This document shows positions 30,463 through 38,100 of a DNA stretch of 64,000 nt, one piece after another; position 1 is the first letter of the stretch; each line of letters begins with the position of its first letter. The notes under the pieces were generated by a model that saw only the letters and a list, made by a program, of their open reading frames with translations, was not told where the DNA came from and made no database searches. This DNA is from Rhizobium grahamii CCGE 502 (GTDB lineage: Bacteria > Pseudomonadota > Alphaproteobacteria > Rhizobiales > Rhizobiaceae), in contig NZ_AEYE02000013.1 in NCBI RefSeq assembly GCF_000298315.2, positions 62,001 to 126,000 of the forward strand, given 5' to 3'. A program made the translations under genes and the position numbers.

Positions 30463-31014
30463 ATGTATTCGCGCAAGTTTCTTCTTCTTTTCGGGCTCGC
30501 TGCCGTGGCGCTGTCACCGGTCGCCGACATGGCTCCGTCCGCAACGGCGGCAACACGGGATAAGGCCTTCTTCGAGTCAATCGCCGGCACCTGGCGAGGT
30601 CCCGGCGAGATCGTCGCTGGCAAGTACAAGGGCACGAAATTCACCTGCAACCTCATTGGCGAACCGGTAAGCGCCGGTGGCACGGGGATCAAGCTCGACG
30701 GGAGCTGCAGGGTCGGTGTCTTCAAGCAACCCATGACCGCGCTCATCACCCAGTCCGGCAATTCCTACAAGGGCAAGTTCCTTGATGGCGCCGAGGGCAA
30801 GGGGCTAGACGTCGTCTCGGGTGCGGTGACGCCGGATACTGTGGTTGTTGGCCTCAACCGCTCCAAGCTCAACGGCGCGATGATCGCCCGCGTCCGCGAC
30901 GACAAGACAATGAACATTACCGTATCGGTCAAAGTCGAAAGTCAGATGATCCCGGTGATCGGCCTGACGTTGACGCGTCAGGTCGACGAAATCACCGTCG
31001 GCTCCGTCGAATAG
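30463..31014 (+). CDS. secreted protein of unknown function
   Basis: 183 aa. Signal peptide MYSRKFLLLFGLAAVALSPV with cleavage near TAAT. The mature protein is beta-rich, with FESIAGTWRGPGEIVAGKY near its start, two cysteines (FTCNLIG, GSCRVGVF) spaced for a disulfide, and a basic body. I recognise no family with certainty. Upstream 206 bp hold no gene I can support. A terminator follows. Confidence 0.7.
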   Translation: MYSRKFLLLFGLAAVALSPVADMAPSATAATRDKAFFESIAGTWRGPGEIVAGKYKGTKFTCNLIGEPVSAGGTGIKLDGSCRVGVFKQPMTALITQSGNSYKGKFLDGAEGKGLDVVSGAVTPDTVVVGLNRSKLNGAMIARVRDDKTMNITVSVKVESQMIPVIGLTLTRQVDEITVGSVE

Positions 31015-31036
31015 GTCTTCAGCATAAGTCCAGCGG

Positions 31037-31063
31037 AAGCGGCGGATTTTCCGCCGCTTTTTC
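31037..31063 (+). terminator. rho-independent terminator
   Basis: AAGCGGCGG / CCGCCGCTT arms with an ATTTT loop and TTTT tail, 22 bp past the stop of the secreted protein gene. No T run on the other strand, so it acts on the plus strand only. Confidence 0.85.
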
Positions 31064-31067
31064 TGTT

Positions 31068-31586
31068 TCAGGCAGTCTGCCACCAGTCGCTGTTCTGGTC
31101 AGCCACATCAATCCCATGCACATCTGCCTTCACCAGCCATTGGCGAACGCTCGCTCCGTTGACAAGCAGATCCGGCGCGAAGTCAGCGAGCGGCATCAGC
31201 ACGAAGCCGCGATCTGTCATGCGCGGATGCGGAAGCTCCAGCCGCGGTGCCGATTGCGCCACATCGCCGTAGGTCAGAATATCAATGTCCAGCGTCCGCG
31301 GCCCCCAGCGCTCGATGCGCTCGCGCTTCATGTCCCGCTCGATATCAAGGCAGACATCGAGAAGCGCCTCGGGACCAAGCGTCGTCTTGACCGCAGCACA
31401 GGCATTGAAAAAATAAGACTGGTCGGTCTTTCCCCACGGCGGGGTGCGATAAAGCCGCGAGACGGCGACAACGCGACAATCGCGCCTCTGGTCAAGTGCC
31501 CTCAGCGCGAGGGCCATGGCGTGGACGGGATCGCCGAGATTGCCACCAAGTCCGAGCGTCGCGGTATTGAAAGTAGCCTCAGGCAA
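31068..31586 (-). CDS. folK: 6-hydroxymethyl-7,8-dihydropterin pyrophosphokinase
   Basis: 172 aa. HPPK signatures LGLGGNLGDPVHAM at the start, RLYRTPPWGKTDQSYFFNA, and the catalytic RWGPRTLDIDILTYG (metal aspartates) followed by LPHPRMTDRGFVLMPL. Last gene of the folP-folB-folK cluster, starting 8 bp inside folB, so clearly co-translated. Confidence 0.96.
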   Translation of the reverse strand: MPEATFNTATLGLGGNLGDPVHAMALALRALDQRRDCRVVAVSRLYRTPPWGKTDQSYFFNACAAVKTTLGPEALLDVCLDIERDMKRERIERWGPRTLDIDILTYGDVAQSAPRLELPHPRMTDRGFVLMPLADFAPDLLVNGASVRQWLVKADVHGIDVADQNSDWWQTA

Positions 31587-31947
31587 AGTGTTCGACGCTC
31601 ACCTGGACGAAATCAAGAACGCCCGGCACCGGTGCGTTAGGCTTGCGGACCGTGATTTTTGCACGCCTGATCTGCGGAAATGTCGAACACAGCCCCTTGG
31701 CGATATCAAGCGCAAGCGCCTCGATCAGATACCGACGCTTGCCGGTGACAATCTCCTCGATCACCGTGAAAGCAATGCCGTAATTCACGGTATCGTTGAT
31801 CGAATCGCTCTCCAGTGCATCGCCGGCGACAACGTCGAGTTCGGCATCCACGAAGAAACGCTGACCGAGAAACTCCTCTTCGTCGTGAACGCCATGCCGG
31901 GCAAAGAAGGCACAGTTCTGAAGCGTGATGGTGTAGGTGGTGCTCAT
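31579..31947 (-). CDS. folB: dihydroneopterin aldolase
   Basis: 122 aa, typical length. ITLQNCAFFARHGVHDEEEFLGQ with the catalytic Glu region, YGIAFTVIEEIVTGKRRYLIEALALDIA and VRKPNAPVPG at the C-terminus. Makes 6-hydroxymethyl-7,8-dihydropterin for FolK. ATGA overlap with folP before it and 8-bp overlap with folK after it. Confidence 0.95.
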   Translation of the reverse strand: MSTTYTITLQNCAFFARHGVHDEEEFLGQRFFVDAELDVVAGDALESDSINDTVNYGIAFTVIEEIVTGKRRYLIEALALDIAKGLCSTFPQIRRAKITVRKPNAPVPGVLDFVQVSVEHFA

Positions 31948-32816
31948 GCCAAGGTTCCCTGCTCGAAGCTACAGCGCGCCGCAAGCATAGCATCGGCGAT
32001 GGCCAGAGCGTCCCTGTTGATTGCGACATCGTGTACGCGAAAAATGCTGGCTCCCGCCAGACGCAGCAGCGCGCTCGTCGCCGCCGTCCCAACGTCTCGA
32101 TCGGCGGCTTCCCTGCCCGTAACGGCGCCGACAAACCGTTTGCGCGAGGTTCCGGCAAGCAGCGGAAATCCCAAGCGGTGCAGTTCGCTGAAACGGGCCA
32201 TCAGCTCGATGTTTTCCTGCGTGTCCTTCGCAAAGCCGAAGCCGGGATCCAGCACCACGTGATCCTTAAGGACCCCAGCTGCGGAAGCGATTTCGAGCGA
32301 GCGCTCCAGGAAAGCAAACTGGTCGGCGATCACGTCCGGAAGCTTCTCCCGGTCGCGACCGGTGTGCATCAGGCACAGCCCCGCACCGGTATCGGCAGCA
32401 ATATTCCCGATTTCCGGCTGCTTCTGAAGTCCGAATACGTCGTTGATGATGTGCGCGCCCGCGCCGACGGCAAGTCGCGCGGTCTCGGCGCGATACGTAT
32501 CGATCGAAATCAGCGCGTCAGTCTGACCACGCAGCGCCTCGATGACCGGCAGCACCCGCGCCTGCTCTTCAGAAGGAGTAACGGCGGCAGCGCCCGGGCG
32601 TGTCGACTCCCCGCCGATATCGATGATGTGAGCTCCCTGGTTCGCAGCTTCGAACGCATGTGCGACAGCCCCTTCGACGCTCATATATCGCCCGCCGTCG
32701 GAAAAGGAATCCGGTGTCACATTGACGATCGCCATGAGCACGGAACGCGCGCCCAGTTCGACCTCACGACCATGCCCGACGCGCCAGAAGCTGCTCCTAA
32801 GCTGTGTCAACGGCAT
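31944..32816 (-). CDS. folP: dihydropteroate synthase
   Basis: 290 aa. MAIVNVTPDSFSDGG at 28-42, DIGGESTRPGA, SIDTYRAETA, NDVFG, VLDPGFGFAKDTQEN and GTSRKRFVGAVTG are the ordered DHPS motifs that bind pterin diphosphate and p-aminobenzoate; the sulfonamide target. ATG at 32816 follows AGGATGA. First gene of the fol operon, divergent from the DUF922 gene. Confidence 0.96.
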   Translation of the reverse strand: MPLTQLRSSFWRVGHGREVELGARSVLMAIVNVTPDSFSDGGRYMSVEGAVAHAFEAANQGAHIIDIGGESTRPGAAAVTPSEEQARVLPVIEALRGQTDALISIDTYRAETARLAVGAGAHIINDVFGLQKQPEIGNIAADTGAGLCLMHTGRDREKLPDVIADQFAFLERSLEIASAAGVLKDHVVLDPGFGFAKDTQENIELMARFSELHRLGFPLLAGTSRKRFVGAVTGREAADRDVGTAATSALLRLAGASIFRVHDVAINRDALAIADAMLAARCSFEQGTLA

Positions 32817-32893
32817 TCATCCTATCGATCGAAAAAAGCGCCAGCGATATTGCGCTGGTCGTGGCTATGCCCCAAGCTCCGGCAAACTTCAAC

Positions 32894-33535
32894 ATGAGTA
32901 TCTGCAGAATGCTTTTCGTACCGCGTTATATGCCGCTCCTCCTCGGGTTTTCCATGGCCATAGCCGCCTGTGGTCCAGCTGACGCTGCTGTCATCGCGAC
33001 GCGAAGCTACTCATATTTCACCATCAAGGGCAAAACCGCCGACCAACTGGATCAGCAACTGAGCAGCAACGGACCGACCGCGAGCGGTTCGTCGGCTCGT
33101 CACCCAGGAGCCACCAAGATTCGCTTTGGCGGCGACGCCACCTATGTCCAGGCGGGAGGGCGATGCCGGGTAGGCAGCGCCAAGGTCACGGTCCACACAC
33201 AGATTATACTGCCACGCTGGACCAACCGCAGAGGTGCGAGCAAGCAGTTGTCGATGATATGGGACGCTCTGTCGAGCGACATCAGGCGGCACGAGGAGCG
33301 GCATGCCGAGATTGCTCGAAACCAGGCGCGCATCATGGAAAGGCAGATCCTCGCCCTTCCACCACAGTCCACTTGCGAACGCATGCAGGAACTCGTCACC
33401 GATGTCTCGACACGCGGAATCGATGAACACGACAGGCTGCAGGCCCGATTCGACCGAATCGAAGCCGTCAATTTTCAGAATCGGATGCTAAGACTTCTGA
33501 ACAATCGGATGAAAATATCCGGCGGCGAAAGATAG
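32894..33535 (+). CDS. DUF922-family secreted or lipid-anchored protein, candidate metalloprotease
   Basis: 213 aa from ATG 32894; several in-frame ATGs make the start uncertain (an earlier one at 32804 would overlap folP on the other strand). A hydrophobic N-terminus ends in IAACG, a possible lipobox with Cys26. YSYFTIKGKTADQL and the RRHEERHAEIARNQ segment (HExxH at 133-137) match DUF922, predicted zinc metallopeptidases. Protease activity has to my knowledge not been shown for this group. Divergent from folP, followed by the candidate sRNA. Confidence 0.72.
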   Translation: MSICRMLFVPRYMPLLLGFSMAIAACGPADAAVIATRSYSYFTIKGKTADQLDQQLSSNGPTASGSSARHPGATKIRFGGDATYVQAGGRCRVGSAKVTVHTQIILPRWTNRRGASKQLSMIWDALSSDIRRHEERHAEIARNQARIMERQILALPPQSTCERMQELVTDVSTRGIDEHDRLQARFDRIEAVNFQNRMLRLLNNRMKISGGER

Positions 33536-33659
33536 CCGATTCTCAAGCCTAAGGCGATCACAGAAGTTTAGCCGCGTAACGAAACTTGTGTGAAACTGTA
33601 GTCGCCCCAGTGATTTACTGGTTATTTCTCGGTCTAGCTAAATCAACTACAACGCGCTA

Positions 33660-33811
33660 ATATTCAGACATTCGAAAGTTCAGGTTCGTAAGCCCGAACT
33701 TTCGCTCCTGGGTTCTCCTGGCGCGTTGCGAAGCCGCGGACGATCCTCCCTCGTCCGTAGGTAATGCGCCTACCTCGCCTCGCTCGTCTAACGGCCAGCG
33801 AGGCTTTTTTT
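33660..33811 (+). ncRNA. candidate small RNA with anti-Shine-Dalgarno loop
   Basis: The 290-bp gap between the DUF922 gene and the convergent ferredoxin gene ends in three ordered structures on the plus strand: a 9-bp stem (CGAAAGTTC 33673-33681 with GAACTTTCG 33696-33704), a perfect 7-bp stem CGGACGA / TCGTCCG whose whole loop is TCCTCCC (33737-33757), and a terminator. A C/U-rich loop complementary to ribosome sites is a feature of several rhizobial trans-acting sRNA families such as alpha-r14. The 5' end is not defined; I place it just before the first stem. It could instead be the 3' UTR of the DUF922 message. Confidence 0.6.
33777..33811 (+). terminator. rho-independent terminator of the candidate sRNA
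   Basis: GCCTCGCT / AGCGAGGC, 8 perfect pairs, followed by seven T. The other strand has no T run, so it serves the plus strand only, although it lies 240 bp past the nearest plus-strand stop. Confidence 0.9.
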
Positions 33812-33825
33812 GTGCGGAGTGGCGA

Positions 33826-34146
33826 TCAGGCCTGCCGCTCGGGCACGTGGACGATGAGCCCATCCAAGGCGGCCTTCATTCTGATCTGACAGGAGAGGCG
33901 TGACGTCGGACGCACGTCAAACGCGAAATCGAGCATGTCTTCTTCCATCGCCTCGGGCGGACCGACGCGCTCCGTCCACTCGTCGTCGACATAGACGTGA
34001 CAGGTCGCACAGGCGCAGGCGCCGCCACATTCGGCCTCGATGCCGGGCACCGAATTGCGCACGGCATTTTCCATAACCGTCGATCCCTGGTCGACATCAA
34101 GATCGAAGTGCGTGCCGTCGAAGGCGACAATAGTCAGTTTGGGCAT
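33826..34146 (-). CDS. adrenodoxin-type 2Fe-2S ferredoxin
   Basis: 106 aa. Cluster ligands Cys40, Cys46, Cys49 (C-x5-C-x2-C) and Cys86 in RLSCQIRM, the vertebrate-type/adrenodoxin pattern. The [10 protein letters not shown] core and acidic surface ([11 protein letters not shown]) match the Fdx family used by P450s, Rieske oxygenases or Fe-S assembly. No hsc or isc gene is near, so its partner is unknown. Confidence 0.9.
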   Translation of the reverse strand: MPKLTIVAFDGTHFDLDVDQGSTVMENAVRNSVPGIEAECGGACACATCHVYVDDEWTERVGPPEAMEEDMLDFAFDVRPTSRLSCQIRMKAALDGLIVHVPERQA

Positions 34147-34289
34147 AGTGATTTCCGGTGGTCGTCAATGGGAGGGTCTGGATTTTTCTTCCAACAAATC
34201 GTCGAGGCAGTCAACATTGACCGCCAGATGCTCTTCATCACAGATTGAGAAGCGACGCGCTTGTCAAAATGCGTCACGCCGACGGTCAC

Positions 34290-34323
34290 AAAAAGACCCG
34301 CTGCTCCGAAATGGATCAGCGGG
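34290..34323 (-). terminator. rho-independent terminator after the Hpt gene
   Basis: CCCGCTG / CAGCGGG arms with a 13-base loop and, on the minus strand, a TCTTTTT tail. 28 bp past the Hpt stop. Confidence 0.8.
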
Positions 34324-34350
34324 CCGGCTTCCGTGGCAGACTTGCGTCGC

Positions 34351-34719
34351 TCAACGGCAGAGCTTGAGGATAAAGTTCTCGGCCTCGATCACCGCAATGC
34401 CAACCGCCGCCATCGTGGCAGCGTCGCCGCAATTGCCCTCGAGCGCCTCGGCAGCCGCATGAACGCGGAACGCGCCGACCGCGCTGGCCGCGCCCTTCAG
34501 GCGGTGAGCCGCAGCTTCAATCGCCTTGAAGTCGCCGGACGATATTTCGTGCAGACAAGCCCGCGCCTGCCGCGCAAACATCTGCAGAACTTCGATTTCC
34601 AGGCTCTTGTCGCCCATTGTCTGGTTTGCCAAATGCACCAGATCCACGGGACGCTCCTGCGATGGGCGCGGACCCTTGCAATTGTCGGGTGCCGCAAACG
34701 CAATACTGACTGCTGCCAT
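34351..34719 (-). CDS. stand-alone Hpt-domain phosphotransfer protein
   Basis: 122 aa from ATG 34719 with CCGGAGAATTGGCAC before it; the frame extends 18 codons upstream without good initiation. Almost the whole protein is one Hpt four-helix bundle: HRLKGAASAVGAFRV holds the phospho-acceptor His72 followed by the LKG signature. Such proteins pass phosphate between a hybrid kinase receiver and a response regulator. It is not ChpT, which is larger and dimeric. Its partners are not encoded beside it; it is divergent from the giant polar-growth gene across a 468-bp gap. Confidence 0.88.
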   Translation of the reverse strand: MAAVSIAFAAPDNCKGPRPSQERPVDLVHLANQTMGDKSLEIEVLQMFARQARACLHEISSGDFKAIEAAAHRLKGAASAVGAFRVHAAAEALEGNCGDAATMAAVGIAVIEAENFILKLCR

Positions 34720-34824
34720 GTGCCAATTCTCCGGTCGTCTAGCCCCGCTGTTAGATGATCGTGCGGGCACCATGTGGGCATCGCGTTAAATTCCGGCACA
34801 TTCAGGGCGGATTTCTCGGGATAT

Positions 34825-34852
34825 GGTTAACATCGACTAAACGTCGTTAACC
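34825..34852. repeat. 28-bp imperfect palindrome
   Basis: Ends GGTTAAC and GTTAACC frame inner half-sites CGAC and GTCG; the two arms differ by a two-base insertion on the left. It lies 106-133 bp ahead of the Hpt start. A TTAA-N7-TAAA inside it is one base off the CtrA consensus. Confidence 0.6.
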
Positions 34853-34888
34853 CTTTGGTTTTTAAGTGCGCACGTTTGTTAAATGGTG

Positions 34889-34903
34889 TTAACAAGACCT
34901 TAA
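34889..34903. promoter_or_regulatory. CtrA-type binding motif
   Basis: Exact TTAA-N7-TTAA, the alphaproteobacterial CtrA consensus, with a third TTAA six bases before it. 170 bp from the Hpt start and 284 bp from the giant gene's start, so it could act on either. Binding is an inference. Confidence 0.55.
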
Positions 34904-35187
34904 TATCAGGGGATTTGACTGGTTGCGTTAATTGTCTAGCAGTCTCGGATGTGTCACTACGATACTACTGGGCGAGCTCTCCGGTCCCTGCCTTTGCTCG
35001 CCAAGTGGATAATGGTAATGTTTTGATACCGTCTGTATGAAAAAGCAGCTATCCACTCTGAAATGATATGCTTATCCGTCCTCGGCAGCGTGGACGGGCG
35101 GGCTCAGAGGCTAAGGTTTTGTTCGGGCTCGGCGGGAAGCCCGGACGCGTTGTTGAACCGGCTGGGATGTAACGAGGCGTAACGTAA

Positions 35188-38100
35188 ATGGCGAACAACA
35201 AGTACAACGAGTCGATCGAGGACAAGGCGTTCAAGGCATTGGACGAAGCGCTCCAGATCGACTTCGGAGAAGACGATACGCTGTCTCGCAACGGCAAGAC
35301 CGACGCCCCGGAGGCCAAATTGTCCGAAACACCAAGTGCCCGCAATCAGCAGAACCAGACAGACGCCAAGCGCGCCCGCGCTGCTAACACGCCTCGCCAG
35401 CCCGAACAGCCGTCGCGCGCTCCATCCTTCGCCGCCAACGACGCCAACCGCATATCGCCGGCTTCACTCCTGAAGTCCCTGGAGAACGGCTCCAGCCGAT
35501 CGGCCATGCGCAATGCAACCCTCGTGTCGCTTCTGTGGATCGTCGCCGGACTTGGCCTGATGGCCCTGCTCTATTCGCCGCAAATCTGGCAGATCCGCTC
35601 GATCGCCGACCTTTTGGCCCTGCCTGGCGTCATCGCCGGCTTTATCGGTATTATCGTGCCGGTGCTGCTGTTCTATGCCTTCGCGGTCATGATGGCCCGC
35701 GCCCAGGACATGCGCAACGCCGCACGCTCCATGGCCGAAGTTGCGCTCCGTCTCTCGGAGCCTGAGACCGTTGCCTCCGAACGCATCATGACGGTCGGCC
35801 AGGCGGTTCGCCGCGAAGTCTCGGCAATGAACGAGGGCATCGAGCGCACCATTGCCCGTGCGTCCGAACTGGAAACCCTCGTCCACTCCGAGGTCAACGC
35901 GCTCGAGCGCAGCTACGCCGACAACGAATTGCGCGTGCGCGGCCTCGTGCACGAGCTGGGATCGGAGCGCGAAGCGATCGTCAACCACGCCGAGCGCATC
36001 CGCACGTCGATCTCAGGCGTCCACGATCAGCTCAAGGAAGACCTGTCGCTTGCGACGGAGGAAATCGCGGTACGCCTCGCAACCTCTGGCGAAGCCTTCG
36101 CGTCGATGATCGACACGCGCGCTGCCGCGATCACGGAAAAATCCGAGTCGGCGATCCAGTCGCTCGGCACGTTGTTGGCGGCTAAGACGGATTCTCTGCT
36201 GCAAACACTCACTTCGTCTGGATTCGCGCTCACCAATGAATTCGACACACGGCTGGATTCGCTCACGTCGAGCCTGAGCGAACACGGAGATCAGATTCTT
36301 CGGCAGTTCGAAACGCGTGCGTCCACGATGGACAGCAACGCCGAAAAGCTGAACGCGGCGTTGAACGACCGTGCCCGTCAGCTGAACGAGATCCTGATTG
36401 CCCGCACCCGCGAGATCAACGAGAGCCTGACGGGCGGCGAACGCACGATCAGCACCACGCTTGATGACGTCCTCTCCAAGCTCAACAGTGCTCTCGACGA
36501 GAAGGGTTCGAGCTTCCGCCAAAGCCTGCAATCCAGTGTCGACGACACTATCATGGATCTCGACCTGCGCTCCGGCTTCTTCGACGAGAGGCTGCAGGCG
36601 ACGGTCGCGCAGCTGTCGACCTCGTTCGATGAACGCGTTGCTGAATTCGCCAACGCCTTCGACAAGCGGGCCGGCTCGCTCGATACAAAGCTCATGGAGA
36701 GCCTGAACCGCATCAACGAGACGATGACCGGTGGCTCGGAGTCCCTGAACGGCATTCTGAGCTCGAGCATCGACCGGCTTGGCGCGTCGCTGACCGACCA
36801 GTCCTTCGCATTGGCAACCGCTCTCGCGACCAGCCAGGAAGTCATGGAAAGCTCGCTGGCAGGCAAGGTTTCCGAGGTTACCGAAGCGATCCATACCCAT
36901 ACGACGGGTATGACGTCCGCGCTAAGCCACGCAACCTCCGAAATCTCGCTGGCGCTGGCATCCGGCACGTCGGAACTTCACAACAACCTCTCGGCGCGGG
37001 CGACGGAGTTCCGCGACACGCTGCTGTCCACGACCTCCGACCTGAGTTCCGCGGTGTCGGCCGGAACCGAGCAGATCACTTCGGCCTTTGGCCGTGCCGA
37101 CGAGCTGAACACGATGATCTCGAGGCGCGCCGCTGATATCACGCAGGCGCTCGACTCGGCGCACGAACGGATCGACGGCGTGATGGCTAATCGCGGTGGC
37201 GCGCTGACGACAGCCCTCGCCGACAGCCAGGAACGGTTCGAGAGCACCCTTGCGAGCCGCTCCGAAGCAATCATCAACGCCGTCGCGGGCAGCCATGAGC
37301 GCCTTGCCGAAACGCTCGACGACAAGGCGATGACACTGGCGATCTCGCTGGACGAAAGCCAGAACCGCTTCGAGGATACGATCGCCAAGCGCGCCGACTC
37401 GATCGTTGCTTCGATGGCCAGCGGCCACGAACGGTTCGCCGACACTCTTGATGAGAAGGCGATGACGCTCGCCATTTCGCTCAATGAGGGCCAAGCCCGT
37501 CTCGCCGATACGCTCGGTCACCATATTGAGACCGTCGCAAACCAGCTCGCAGGCGGCCACGACAAACTCAGCGAAGTCCTTGATGACAAGGCGATGTCGC
37601 TCGCCATCTCCTTGAACGAGGGGCAGTCCCGCCTCGCCGACACCCTCAGCCACCATGTCGAGAAGGTCGCAAACCAGCTCAACGGCAGCCACGAGAAGCT
37701 CAGCGACGTTCTGGATGACAAGGCGATGGCGCTCGCCATCTCCCTCAACGAGGGACAATCCCGCCTTGCCGACACGCTCGGTCACCATGTCGAAACGATC
37801 GCGAACCAGATTGCCGGCGGCCACGAGAAGCTCACGGAAGCTCTCGACGATAGGGCAATGGCGCTCGCCATTTCCCTGAACGAGAGCCAGACCCGTCTCG
37901 AAGACACGCTCGGTCATCATGCCGACACGATCAGCAATTCACTCACCGGCGGTCATGACCGGATCACCGAGGCGCTCGACGATCGCGTCATGGCGCTCGC
38001 CGTATCACTGAACGAGGGTCACAGCCGCATCGAGGACGCGCTTGGGCGGCGCGTCGATACCATAGCCAATTCGATTGCCACGGTTCAGGACCGTCTTTCC

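Larger units (their letters stand above)
34720..35187. other. long regulatory intergenic region between the Hpt gene and the GPR-like gene
   Basis: 468 bp with no gene I can support; AT-richer than its surroundings, with at least five TTAA blocks between 34825 and 34935. It carries the palindrome and the CtrA-type motif listed next. Nearer the giant gene there are small GC hairpins (GGGCT/AGCCC near 35125-35145) and GAGGCG about ten bases before the start codon. It probably holds both divergent promoters. Confidence 0.7.
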
